Source of the DNA: Flavobacterium phycosphaerae
GTDB lineage: Bacteria; Bacteroidota; Bacteroidia; Flavobacteriales; Flavobacteriaceae
Assembly (NCBI RefSeq): GCF_010119235.1
Contig: NZ_JAAATZ010000001.1
Span: 402,501 to 466,500 of the forward strand
DNA: 64,000 bases
Direction: 5' to 3'
How positions within the stretch are numbered: position 1 is the first letter of the stretch; every line of letters starts with the position of its first letter. The position numbers and the translations under genes were made by a program. Below the pieces are notes generated by a model, which worked only from the letters and a program-made list of their open reading frames with translations, had not been told where the DNA came from and did no database searches. Shown here one piece after another: positions 49,921-58,009 of this stretch.

Positions 49921-49964
49921 ACATCGCACACACATCGTACACACGTCGCACACACATCGCACAC
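49921..49964. repeat. 11-bp tandem repeat, four units
   Basis: Units of ACATCGCACAC at 49921, 49932 (one change), 49943 (one change) and 49954. It lies in the 371-bp gap 49767-50137 between the divergent unknown-function gene and the globin gene; apart from the two promoters nothing else is clear there. Confidence 0.75.
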
Positions 49965-50074
49965 ACCCCTTACAAATCACTACCCACCTCATAAAACAAA
50001 TCCCCGACATATCCTCCCGTTTCAAACACCTTGACACATTATAGTTACAGTTAAGCAAAAAGGCACGGCTATAT

Positions 50075-50117
50075 ATGATATATATCATTCTTATCCGCCC
50101 CCTATCTACTACCTTTG
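50075..50117 (+). promoter_or_regulatory. Globin promoter with 14-bp palindrome
   Basis: ATGATATATATCAT (50075-50088) is a perfect palindrome. TACCTTTG at 50110-50117 is an exact -7 box and places -33 at about 50087, so the palindrome abuts or covers it. This suits a repressor; an NO- or oxygen-responsive one (Rrf2/NsrR or Crp/Fnr type) would fit the gene, by inference. Confidence 0.65.
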
Positions 50118-50137
50118 TACTTTCAAAAAAAGCTTTC

Positions 50138-50524
50138 ATGAACGATATACAAACCCCGCAAGACCTCTACAGAATAGTAGACGAATTCTATAAAAAACTA
50201 TTTGCCGACGAACGCATCAGTTATATTTTTACCGAGGTAATTCCGATACACACCAAGCTCGAAGAACACCTGCAAATACTGGTTAGCTTTTGGTCGCAAT
50301 CCCTGTTGGGCACCGGTGGGTATTTCAACAACCTTAGCCAAATTCATTTAGATGTAAATAAACTGTCGCCGTTAACCAAAGAACATTTTGACATTTGGCT
50401 CCACCACTTTGAAGCGGCCATCAACGAAAACTTTGAAGGAATGACCTGTGAACGCATGAAAAATATGGCCCACAACTTATCTACCATCATGCAGATTAAA
50501 ATAGCACAGCAAAAAGAAGTTTAA
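50138..50524 (+). CDS. Group III truncated haemoglobin
   Basis: 128 residues from ATG 50138 (the longer frame from 50075 begins inside the palindrome). The sequence fits group III truncated globins: DLYRIVDEFYKKLFADERISYIF, a His in EHLQILVSFWSQSLLGTGGYF, and the proximal histidine in the LTKEHFDIWLHHFEAA helix. These bind haem and are thought to handle NO or oxygen. It is probably monocistronic. Confidence 0.9.
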   Translation: MNDIQTPQDLYRIVDEFYKKLFADERISYIFTEVIPIHTKLEEHLQILVSFWSQSLLGTGGYFNNLSQIHLDVNKLSPLTKEHFDIWLHHFEAAINENFEGMTCERMKNMAHNLSTIMQIKIAQQKEV

Positions 50525-50646
50525 TTAGTAGTTCAATAATAATAAAGCTTCTTTTTTAAATTATTCACAATAGTTTTCAATTAGTTGCCTATTTTAGAAT
50601 CCGTAATTGTTTTTAATACTAATTTAGTAAGGTAATAGTAAAAGAT

Positions 50647-51705
50647 ATGAATATCAAAATAACCGGTTCCGGAAGCTACATTCCCACCGAAATAGTTTCC
50701 AATAAAGATTTTGCACAGCACGTTTTCTTAAATGATGACGGCACCCCGTTTCCGCATCCTAATGATGTAGTAGCCGAAAAATTTTTGGAAATAACCGGTA
50801 TACAGGAACGCCGCTATGTGACGGATGATTTGCTGACTTCGGACATTGCTACCCTAGCTGCCCAAAGAGCCATAGAAGACGCTAACGTAGACCCGGAAAC
50901 CATAGACTATATCATCTTTGCCCATAACTTCGGCAACGTTCGTAAAGGCGCTATTCAAACCGATTTGGTGCCCAGTTTAGCCACCAGAGTCAAATACAAC
51001 TTAAGAATCAAAAACCCTAAGTGTGTGGCCTACGACATGTTGTTCGGTTGCCCGGGCTGGGTAGAAGGCGTAATTCAAGCACAAGCCTATATCAAAGCCG
51101 GTATGGCCAAGAAATGCTTAATCATTGGCGCCGAGACCCTTTCACGAGTAGTTGACTTGCACGATCGCGACAGTATGATCTATTCTGATGGTGCGGGAGC
51201 CACCATACTGGAAGCTACCGAAGAGGAAGGCGGTATCTTAGCACATGAAACCGCTACGTTTACTTATGACGAGGCATACTATTTGTTCTTTGGCAATTCC
51301 TTCAATAAAACCCACGACCCCGATGTGCGCTATATTAAAATGCATGGACGAAAAATATATGAGTTCGCCTTGAACCAAGTGCCCAAAGCCATGAAAGAGT
51401 GCTTAGACCAAAGCGGGATTGACATTAAGGAAGTTAAAAAAATCCTCATTCACCAGGCCAATGAAAAAATGGATGAAGCCATTATACAGCGCTTCTACAA
51501 ACTCTATAAAGAAACACCTCCCGAAGGCATTATGCCGATGAGCATCCACAAACTGGGCAACTCCAGCGTAGCTACTGTGCCTACCTTATACGATTCACTC
51601 ATCAAAGGACAAATAGAAAACCAAAGCTTAACCAAAGGCGATGTCATTATGTTTGCCTCAGTAGGAGCCGGTATGAACGTAAATGCTATTGTATACAGAA
51701 TGTAA
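50647..51705 (+). CDS. 3-oxoacyl-ACP synthase III family protein
   Basis: A 352-residue KAS III-like thiolase-fold enzyme. Catalytic triad: Cys in MLFGCPGWVEG (about 127), His in LIHQANEKMDEA (about 282) and Asn in KLGNSSVATVPTLYD (about 312). It is longer than classical FabH (about 320) with an insert near 25-40, so it may be a FabH paralogue for a specialised lipid rather than the primary condensing enzyme. The methyltransferase gene follows after 45 bp. Confidence 0.9.
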   Translation: MNIKITGSGSYIPTEIVSNKDFAQHVFLNDDGTPFPHPNDVVAEKFLEITGIQERRYVTDDLLTSDIATLAAQRAIEDANVDPETIDYIIFAHNFGNVRKGAIQTDLVPSLATRVKYNLRIKNPKCVAYDMLFGCPGWVEGVIQAQAYIKAGMAKKCLIIGAETLSRVVDLHDRDSMIYSDGAGATILEATEEEGGILAHETATFTYDEAYYLFFGNSFNKTHDPDVRYIKMHGRKIYEFALNQVPKAMKECLDQSGIDIKEVKKILIHQANEKMDEAIIQRFYKLYKETPPEGIMPMSIHKLGNSSVATVPTLYDSLIKGQIENQSLTKGDVIMFASVGAGMNVNAIVYRM

Positions 51706-51750
51706 TAAAGTTTGTACCTTCGCAGCCTTATAACTTTGCACTTTTAATTC

Positions 51751-52275
51751 ATGTACGAGAAGACATACCCAAGCAAACGCTTCAACCTTACGCTGGCCTT
51801 TCTGCAAAAGCACATTCCCACTACGGAAACCATATTAGACCTGGGTGTTCCCAATCCGTTTTCCAAAATCATGGAAGACAACGGCTATACTGTTAAGAAC
51901 ACCAAAGGCGAAGATTTAGACAATGACCAAAGCAACCTACAGTCCGAAAGTTATACGGTAGTGACTGCTTTTGAAATATTTGAGCACTTATTGAACCCTT
52001 ATACTATATTAGAAAACGTAAAAGCCGATAAGCTATTCATCTCAATTCCGTTGCGCTTATGGTTCTCACCGGCTTACCGCAGCAAGACCGATATGTGGGA
52101 CAGACACTACCATGAGTTTGAAGATTGGCAATTAGACTGGCTATTGGAAAAAACCGGTTGGAAAATCATAGCCCGCGAAAAGTTCACGCATCCGGTTAAG
52201 AAATTAGGGTTCCGTCCTTTGTTAAGGTATTTCACCCCAAGATATTATATGGTGTATGCCGAAAAGATAAAATAA
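51751..52275 (+). CDS. Class I SAM-dependent methyltransferase-like protein
   Basis: 174 residues. ETILDLGVPNPFSKIMEDNGY corresponds to motif I of Rossmann-like methyltransferases (with Gly-Val-Pro in place of Gly-x-Gly), and VVTAFEIFEHLLNPYTIL to the acidic post-I region. A -7-like TACCTTCG (51714) lies about 30 bp upstream. The substrate is unknown; adjacency to the KAS III gene is suggestive only. Confidence 0.8.
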   Translation: MYEKTYPSKRFNLTLAFLQKHIPTTETILDLGVPNPFSKIMEDNGYTVKNTKGEDLDNDQSNLQSESYTVVTAFEIFEHLLNPYTILENVKADKLFISIPLRLWFSPAYRSKTDMWDRHYHEFEDWQLDWLLEKTGWKIIAREKFTHPVKKLGFRPLLRYFTPRYYMVYAEKIK

Positions 52276-52302
52276 AACCCCATTTTTAGGTTTTTTTATA
52301 CC

Positions 52303-52328
52303 AAATCATCCTCCGGGATGATTTTTTT
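52303..52328 (+). terminator. Rho-independent terminator
   Basis: AAATCATCC / GGATGATTT with a 4-nt loop and eight T. A weaker stem (AAACC/GGTTT) precedes it at about 52276. Both lie in the 365-bp gap 52276-52640; its middle (52330-52550) shows nothing I can name. Confidence 0.85.
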
Positions 52329-52554
52329 TGACCCTTTACGAAGCTTTTATTGGTAACTAATTGAATTTCAGCCGCATGAATTTCAGTCTTCTTCAAGAAT
52401 CAAAAAACGAGATTCCAAATTGTTAATTTTTTGACGATAATTCAGTTTTGTTAAATCAAAAAATAAAAGCCGATTTGGACAAATTTGGCCGAATAAAAAA
52501 AGTGACATTTGTAAGTTTTATAACTACTAAAAACCTACTTTTTAACAAAAAAGA

Positions 52555-52605
52555 TGCATTTCATCGATTTTATTTGTCACTTAATCGGTAATCTTACTAT
52601 GTTTG
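52555..52605 (+). promoter_or_regulatory. Promoter with paired upstream repeats, WG-repeat gene
   Basis: CATTTCATCGAT (52557) and CACTTAATCGGT (52578) are 21 bp apart; TATGTTTG (52598-52605) is an exact -7 box 20 bp after the second repeat. TTTG ending at 52576 gives a -33 with a 21-bp spacer. It is nearly identical to the element at 9305-9354, sharing TGCATTTCATCGATTTT. Confidence 0.73.
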
Positions 52606-52640
52606 ACTCGAAATAAAACATAACCCTTAAATCTATTATT

Positions 52641-53279
52641 ATGAAGAAATTATTTACCTTTTCGTTGTTGACTGTCGCAACTTTTTCGTTTGGTCAAAAA
52701 ATGTTTATTGTTAAATCTGATGAGAAATTCGGAATTATTAATGAGTCGGGAATTGAAATTGTTCCGCCAAAATATACTTCGATTGATGAGTTTGACAAGA
52801 TGCATCCAAACTGGGCTAAAGTTGAATTGAACAATTTGTTCGGATTTGTTGATAAAAGCGGTAAAATCGTTGTAGAACCTAAGTACCAAACTGTTGAAAA
52901 TTACGATAATTACAATGCCGGATGGGCCTTGATTGTAAAAGACGGCAAATACGGTTTTATGAACGAAGCCGGTAAAGAAATTGTACCACCGGTATATGAC
53001 AAAATTGGTTCATTCGGAGAATATTCTAAAGAATGGGCTCTTGTTGAAAGTCAAGGTCTGAAAGGATTCATCGACAAAGAAGGAAACATTGTAGTTCCGG
53101 TAAAATATGTTGAAGTCTCTAAATTTGATGACGTTAGAAAAAACTGGGCTTTAGTAAAAGACAGAAAAGAGAAACTGGGCTTTATCGATAAAACAGGTAA
53201 AGAAGTTATTCCGGTAGTGTATGATAACATTGAAGCGTTCACTAAAAAGAAAACGACTTCTTTGGCCAGCGCAGAATAA
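52641..53279 (+). CDS. WG-repeat protein, exported
   Basis: 212 residues: signal peptide (ending TFSFGQ), then four to five WG-type beta repeats of about 40-45 residues, each with a K-x-G-F/I-I/M-x-x-x-G core followed by EIVPPKY or a variant and a NWA/EWA/GWA strand. Such repeats mediate binding; no enzyme site. It is likely periplasmic or on the surface and shares its promoter design with the giant T9SS protein genes, suggesting co-regulation. Confidence 0.9.
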   Translation: MKKLFTFSLLTVATFSFGQKMFIVKSDEKFGIINESGIEIVPPKYTSIDEFDKMHPNWAKVELNNLFGFVDKSGKIVVEPKYQTVENYDNYNAGWALIVKDGKYGFMNEAGKEIVPPVYDKIGSFGEYSKEWALVESQGLKGFIDKEGNIVVPVKYVEVSKFDDVRKNWALVKDRKEKLGFIDKTGKEVIPVVYDNIEAFTKKKTTSLASAE

Positions 53280-53316
53280 GTTAGGATTAGATTGTTTTTA
53301 TATACTTCATGTTTGG

Positions 53317-53346
53317 AAAGGATTTCTCTCGAGAAATCCTTTTTTT
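53317..53346 (+). terminator. Terminator after WG-repeat gene
   Basis: AAAGGATTTCTC / GAGAAATCCTTT, a 12-bp perfect stem with a very small loop, followed by T7. Confidence 0.88.
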
Positions 53347-53391
53347 ATGCGTTCAAAGTTGCTATTTTTACTCGGTTAAGTAAAGTCAACA

Positions 53392-54240
53392 ATGAACTAT
53401 TATATTGTCATCCCTTCACACAATGAAGAAAAACATATTGGAGTAACACTTCAATCCCTTGTAGAGCAAACGGTTTTACCCAAAAAGCTGGTAGTCGTCA
53501 ATGACAACTCTACGGATGCCACCGCCGAAATCGTTTTGAGCTTTACTGAAAAATACCCCTTCATTAGTTTGGTCAATAAAACCTCTGACGCCATACACCT
53601 GCCCGGAAGTAAAGTCATTCAGGCCTTTCAAAAGGGTTTGGAAACCTTAGACGACCAGTATGATTTCATCGTAAAAGCAGATGCCGATTTGATTTTCCCT
53701 CCCAATTATTTTGAAACCATTGCCCATCATTTTCAATCCGACCAACGCATCGGAATGGCAGGTGGGTTTGCCTACATCGAAAAAAACGGAGCTTGGCTAC
53801 TGGAAAACCTAACGGATAAAGACCACATCAGAGGCGCTTTCAAGGCTTATCGAAAAGAAACGTTCCAACAAATCGGAGGGTTAAAACCCGCTATGGGCTG
53901 GGACACGGTAGACGAACTGCTTTGCAAATTCTATAACTGGAAAGTAGTGACCGATTTAAGTTTACAGGTAAAACACTTAAAACCCACCGGAGCCAACTAC
54001 AACAAAGCCAGTCGTTACAAACAGGGAGAAGCTTTTTACCGCTTGGGGTACGGTTTTTTTATTACGGCTATTGCTTCTTTAAAATTGGCCATGCGCAAAG
54101 GCAAACCGTTACTTTTCCTTGATTACATCCAAGGATTCCGGAAAGCCCAGGCCGCTAAAGAACCCCTATTAGTCACCACAGAACAAGCTCAATTCATCCG
54201 CAACTATCGTTGGAAAAAGATGAAAGAAAAGGTATTTTAA
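53392..54240 (+). CDS. Family 2 glycosyltransferase
   Basis: 282 residues with a GT-A fold: YIVIPSHNEEKHIGVTL at the start, KLVVVNDNSTDATAEI (nucleotide-binding Asp), and the DxD-like VKADADLIFPP at about 97. The later GLKPAMGWDTVDELLCKFY block carries the acceptor-side acidic residues. No long membrane anchor is visible. Donor and acceptor are unknown; mannose-1-phosphate guanylyltransferase is encoded a few genes downstream. Confidence 0.9.
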   Translation: MNYYIVIPSHNEEKHIGVTLQSLVEQTVLPKKLVVVNDNSTDATAEIVLSFTEKYPFISLVNKTSDAIHLPGSKVIQAFQKGLETLDDQYDFIVKADADLIFPPNYFETIAHHFQSDQRIGMAGGFAYIEKNGAWLLENLTDKDHIRGAFKAYRKETFQQIGGLKPAMGWDTVDELLCKFYNWKVVTDLSLQVKHLKPTGANYNKASRYKQGEAFYRLGYGFFITAIASLKLAMRKGKPLLFLDYIQGFRKAQAAKEPLLVTTEQAQFIRNYRWKKMKEKVF

Positions 54241-54349
54241 AACGGTGAGGCTATAAAAGAGTCCCAATTTAGAACTAAGTCATTTTCAAATTTCCAAATT
54301 GGCCTATTTTCAAATTAATTATAACTATTTTTGACAATATTTTGATGCT

Positions 54350-55096
54350 ATGATGCTAGTTCGCTATTTATCTCAAATAGGAAAATACTTTTTGATGCTG
54401 AAAGAAGTCTTTAACAAACCCACCAAATGGTCGGTTATGAGACAACTAATCTTAAAAGAAATTGACGATTTAATTATAGATTCCCTAGGAATTGTTTGCT
54501 TCATCTCCTTCTTTGTGGGAGGGGTGGTTTCTATTCAAACCGCTTTAAATCTTACCAATCCATTAATCCCGAAATACCTCATCGGTTTTGCCACAAGACA
54601 ATCCGTAATCTTGGAATTTGCCCCTACGTTTATTTCAATCATCATGGCGGGTAAGATGGGTTCGTTCATCACCTCCAGCATAGGAACCATGCGTGTTACC
54701 GAGCAAATTGATGCGTTGGAAGTAATGGGAGTTAACTCCTTAAACTATTTGGTTTTCCCAAAACTAATTGCCTTACTACTCTACCCTTTCGTTATTGGCA
54801 TCAGTATGTTTTTGGGTATTCTTGGCGGATGGATGGCAGCCGTGTATGGCGGATTCGCTTCGAGTAACGACTTTATCACCGGAATTCAGCAGGAATTTAT
54901 TCCTTTCCATATTGCTTATGCCTTTATCAAAACCTTCGTGTTTGCTTTGCTGTTGGCTACCATTCCGTCTTTTCACGGCTATTATATGAAAGGTGGAGCG
55001 TTAGAAGTGGGGAAAGCCAGTACGGTTTCCTTCGTTTGGACGGCTGTGACCATCATCTTGAGCAATTATATATTAACCCAATTACTCCTTACCTAA
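54350..55096 (+). CDS. MlaE-type ABC transporter permease
   Basis: 248 residues with five to six transmembrane helices and the MlaE family signature (FFVGGVVSIQTALNL; LEFAPTFISIIMAGKMGSFITSSIGTMRVTEQIDALEVMGVN). It moves lipids between the inner and outer membranes. ATG 54350 or 54353 may initiate. It overlaps the ATPase gene by one base (TAATG). A repeat of TTTTCAAATT words precedes it (54281-54320). A substrate-binding MCE protein is not encoded next to the pair. Confidence 0.92.
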   Translation: MMLVRYLSQIGKYFLMLKEVFNKPTKWSVMRQLILKEIDDLIIDSLGIVCFISFFVGGVVSIQTALNLTNPLIPKYLIGFATRQSVILEFAPTFISIIMAGKMGSFITSSIGTMRVTEQIDALEVMGVNSLNYLVFPKLIALLLYPFVIGISMFLGILGGWMAAVYGGFASSNDFITGIQQEFIPFHIAYAFIKTFVFALLLATIPSFHGYYMKGGALEVGKASTVSFVWTAVTIILSNYILTQLLLT

Positions 55097-55859
55097 TGAT
55101 AGAAGTTAAAAATATCGAGAAATCATTTGGCGACAGCAAAGTTTTAAAAGGTATTTCGACCACCTTTGAGACCGGTAAAACCAACCTGATTATTGGGCAA
55201 AGTGGTTCGGGGAAAACCGTATTACTCAAAAGCTTACTAGGAATTCACACCCCCGAGAAAGGAACCATTTCTTTTGACGGCCGTATCTATTCCAAACTGA
55301 CTGATGATGAAAAAAGAGCTTTACGTACCGAAATCGGGATGGTATTTCAAGGCAGTGCCTTGTTTGACAGCATGACGGTGGAGGAAAATGTGGGTTTCCC
55401 ACTCAAGATGTTCACCAACAAAACAGCCGCCGAAGTAAAAGAACGCGTCGACTTTGTAATTCATAGGGTAAATTTAGATAACGCTCACCACAAAAAGCCT
55501 TCAGAGCTTTCCGGGGGATGCAAAAAAGGGTGGCCATTGCCCGGGCCATTGTAAACAACCCGAAATACTTGTTTTGTGACGAACCTAACTCAGGCCTCGA
55601 CCCTAAAACAGCCATTATCATTGACAACCTGATTCATGAAATTACGGTAGAGTACAACATCACCACCGTAATCAACACGCACGACATGAACTCGGTTATG
55701 GAAATTGGAGAAAAAATAGTCTTTCTGAAACAAGGTATCTTGGCTTGGGAAGGCACCAAAAAAGACATCTTCAAAACGGATAATGAAGCCATTACCGACT
55801 TCGTCTATTCGTCTAATCTTTTCAAAAAAATAAGAAAAGCACAAAATAAAGAAGAATAA
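55096..55859 (+). CDS. MlaF-type ABC transporter ATPase, frameshifted at 55513-55517
   Basis: The partner ATPase of the MlaE-type permease. From ATG 55096 the Walker A IIGQSGSGKTVLLKS (about 33-47) and Q-loop GMVFQGSALFDSM are in frame, but the signature motif breaks at GGGGG 55513-55517: LSGG is followed out of phase by MQKRVAIARAIVNNPKYLF, Walker B FCDEPNSGLDP and the H-loop VINTHDMNSV. A sixth G restores a 254-residue ATPase of normal length with an LSGGMQKR signature. Confidence 0.9.
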
Positions 55860-55860
55860 A

Positions 55861-55886
55861 AAAGGAGCCTGATGGCTCCTTTTCTT
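55861..55886. terminator. Terminator after the MlaF-type gene
   Basis: AAAGGAGCC / GGCTCCTTT around TGAT with flanking A and T tracts. It is shared with the convergent gene. Confidence 0.85.
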
Positions 55887-56948
55887 TTATAAATCGTTGG
55901 CCATAGCCGTTATTCGCTTGATGTCTTGCTCTTTACTTTTAGGGTAAATCAATAAAACGCCTTCTTTATCTACAATGATATAATCGTGTAAACCGTCAAC
56001 AACAATTAGCTTATTGGCATCCGAACGGATGATATTATTAGAAGCATTCTCCATAACTACTTTGGCATTGATAACGCCGTTGTTGTGCTCATCTTTCTCA
56101 AGTTTTTCATGCAGTTGCCCCCAGGTCCCTAAATCATTCCAATCAAAAGTAGCCGGCAGTACGTAAACATTCTGCGCCTTTTCCATTACCGCATAATCAA
56201 TAGATATGTTTTCGGCTTTGGCATAATGGGCTTCAATAAATGACTTTTCATTTGGGGTATTATAGCTCTCCATTCCTTGTTGAAACAAAGCGTCCATTTG
56301 AGGTTGGAACTTAGCAAAAGCTTCGGTAATCGATTGGACACTCCAAATAAAAATACCACCATTCCAAAGGAAATTCCCCGCTTCTAAAAACGACTTGGCA
56401 GTCTCATAATTAGGCTTCTCTCTAAACTGATTTACTTTCTTAATCGGATTCAAATCGCTTTTATCAAACTCAATATACCCAAAACCGGTATTAGGAAACG
56501 TTGGTTGAATACCCAAAGTCATCAAGGCATTTTCTTTTTGGCAAAAGTCAAAACACTGTTGCAGGTTCTCTGAAAAGGCCGCTTCATCTTCTATCCAATG
56601 ATCACTCGGTGCCACTACCATAACGGCATCCGGATTTTCCTTTTGTATTTTCAACGAAGCATATAAAATACACGGAGCGGTATTACGCATCGCAGGCTCC
56701 AACAACACTTGCTCCGGTTTCACCATAGGCAATTGCTCTAAGACCAAATCGTTGTAGCGTTCGTTAGTCAGAATCAATATATGCTCAGTCGGAATCAATT
56801 GCGACAAGCGGCTAAATGTTTTTTGGATTAATGTTTCTCCCGAACCCAACATGTCGTGAAACTGTTTCGGGAAATCGGTGGTACTTACCGGCCAAAAGCG
56901 TGAGCCTACCCCACCGGCCATTAATATAGCGTAATAGTTTTTATTCAT
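55887..56948 (-). CDS. Mannose-1-phosphate guanylyltransferase
   Basis: A 353-residue nucleotidyltransferase making GDP-mannose from GTP and mannose-1-phosphate. Signature MAGGVGSRFWPVSTTDFPKQF at about 11-31, VVAPSDHWI, the FREKP motif (about 164) and FLWNGGIFIW. It lacks the extra phosphomannose isomerase domain of long bifunctional forms. GDP-mannose feeds polysaccharide synthesis. It lies after a 52-bp gap downstream of the SprT-like gene on the same strand. Confidence 0.93.
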   Translation of the reverse strand: MNKNYYAILMAGGVGSRFWPVSTTDFPKQFHDMLGSGETLIQKTFSRLSQLIPTEHILILTNERYNDLVLEQLPMVKPEQVLLEPAMRNTAPCILYASLKIQKENPDAVMVVAPSDHWIEDEAAFSENLQQCFDFCQKENALMTLGIQPTFPNTGFGYIEFDKSDLNPIKKVNQFREKPNYETAKSFLEAGNFLWNGGIFIWSVQSITEAFAKFQPQMDALFQQGMESYNTPNEKSFIEAHYAKAENISIDYAVMEKAQNVYVLPATFDWNDLGTWGQLHEKLEKDEHNNGVINAKVVMENASNNIIRSDANKLIVVDGLHDYIIVDKEGVLLIYPKSKEQDIKRITAMANDL

Positions 56949-57000
56949 GGTATTGAAGTACTAAGCCACAAAGGTACAAAGTGACAAAGTTATTTAGAGC

Positions 57001-57603
57001 TTATCCTGGAATTATTTCCACCTCGGCATTGGCATTGAACAAATAGAGTTTGCCGGTTTTGACTTCCAAACATTCATAACGTTTGACCCGCAATCCCTTT
57101 TTTTGAAAGACCCTACCGTTTTTTATTCTGAAAAAACTACCGCTTGGCACTTCATGGATAAAGTGAATGTCGGCTTTTCGTTCATCAAATTGTTTTAAAG
57201 CAAACGCCAATCGGGCATCGGTATCACTACTGGCTGTAGGGTTTCTAAAATGATTGGCAATCAAGGGCAACACCGAATGAGGGAAAATCTCCGGTCGGAT
57301 AAACGGCACCATCAAACGCTGAAACGTGTGCTTCCATTCGTTCCCGTGAGGTTTAATCAGTCTTCCGTATTTTTCATAAGCCACCAAATGGGCTATCTCG
57401 TGAACCAACGTAATAAGGAATCGGTATTTATTCAAATTGGCATTCACCGTAATCTCATGTTTACCACCACTAGCCCGACGGTAATCCCCATGACGGGTTT
57501 GCCGTTCGTTAACGATTTTCAAATGCACATTGTTGCTTTTGATTAACTCAAAGCAAGAATGAACCGCATGTTCCGGGAGGTATTTTGAAAGGACTTCGCT
57601 CAA
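57001..57603 (-). CDS. SprT-like domain protein, TTG start next to a repeat
   Basis: 200 residues with the zinc metalloprotease-like motif LVHEIAHLVAYEKYG (HExxH, about 68-72) and a downstream HGNEWKHTFQRLM carrying the third ligand. The SprT/Spartan family acts on DNA-protein crosslinks in eukaryotes; the bacterial role is unclear. The only possible N-terminal start is TTG 57603, since an in-frame stop lies 18 bases farther upstream, within the AT-rich repeat that begins at the next base. Confidence 0.87.
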   Translation of the reverse strand: MSEVLSKYLPEHAVHSCFELIKSNNVHLKIVNERQTRHGDYRRASGGKHEITVNANLNKYRFLITLVHEIAHLVAYEKYGRLIKPHGNEWKHTFQRLMVPFIRPEIFPHSVLPLIANHFRNPTASSDTDARLAFALKQFDERKADIHFIHEVPSGSFFRIKNGRVFQKKGLRVKRYECLEVKTGKLYLFNANAEVEIIPG

Positions 57604-57636
57604 TGAATTATGAATTATGGGTTATGAGTTATGAGT
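57604..57636. repeat. AT-rich heptamer repeat, left flank of the four-helix-bundle gene
   Basis: GAATTAT, GAATTAT, GGGTTAT, GAGTTAT, GAGTT: consecutive 7-bp units adjoining the SprT start codon. Confidence 0.7.
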
Positions 57637-57982
57637 TTTTTTTTGAGGTTATAATTATACTTCTTATAATCCTTAATACTTCCTCGCATTGAGGGTAAAT
57701 GCTATTAAATTCTTCATCAGAAATATAACTTGTTTCTTTTAATAGTTCTAACCAATACAAGGTTTCATCACACTCTTTTTGAGAAATAGATAATTTATGA
57801 ATGAAATCAGATTTGCTTTGACCGTTAACAGCTTCTCTAACATTAGCCCCTATAGAAGTTACAGATCGCAAAAACTGTTTACTCATAACAAACTCTTTTT
57901 TGTCTGCAATCAAACTCTTATAAAATTTAATTCCGGTAACAGCCAACTCAAAACTCTTCTTCATAATAATACTATCACTCAT
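57629..57982 (-). CDS. Four-helix-bundle protein (23S rRNA intervening-sequence family)
   Basis: 117 residues, all-helical: SFELAVTGIKFYKSLIADKKEFVMSKQFLRS, then SIGANVREAVNGQSKSDFIHKLSISQKECDETLYWLELL, which is the hallmark of the IVS/four helix bundle family (S23-type). Members occur as orphan genes or inside 23S rRNA intervening sequences; biochemical function is unknown. There is no 23S rRNA here. The gene is bracketed by inverted AT-rich heptamer repeats, hinting that gene and repeats arrived as one unit. Confidence 0.88.
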   Translation of the reverse strand: MSDSIIMKKSFELAVTGIKFYKSLIADKKEFVMSKQFLRSVTSIGANVREAVNGQSKSDFIHKLSISQKECDETLYWLELLKETSYISDEEFNSIYPQCEEVLRIIRSIIITSKKNS

Positions 57983-58006
57983 AATTTATAACTCATAATT
58001 CATAAC
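57980..58006. repeat. AT-rich heptamer repeat, right flank (inverted)
   Basis: The reverse complement reads GTTATGAATTATGAGTTATA, the same family as 57604-57636 in opposite orientation. Confidence 0.68.
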
Positions 58007-58009
58007 TAT

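Noticed and set aside
50075..50137. N-terminal extension of the globin from 50075
   Set aside because: The extra 21 codons cover the palindrome and the -7 box.
7082..55859. Frameshifted genes as phase-variable loci
   Set aside because: The runs are short (3 to 7 bases), affect unrelated housekeeping and surface genes alike, and all deviate in the same direction.
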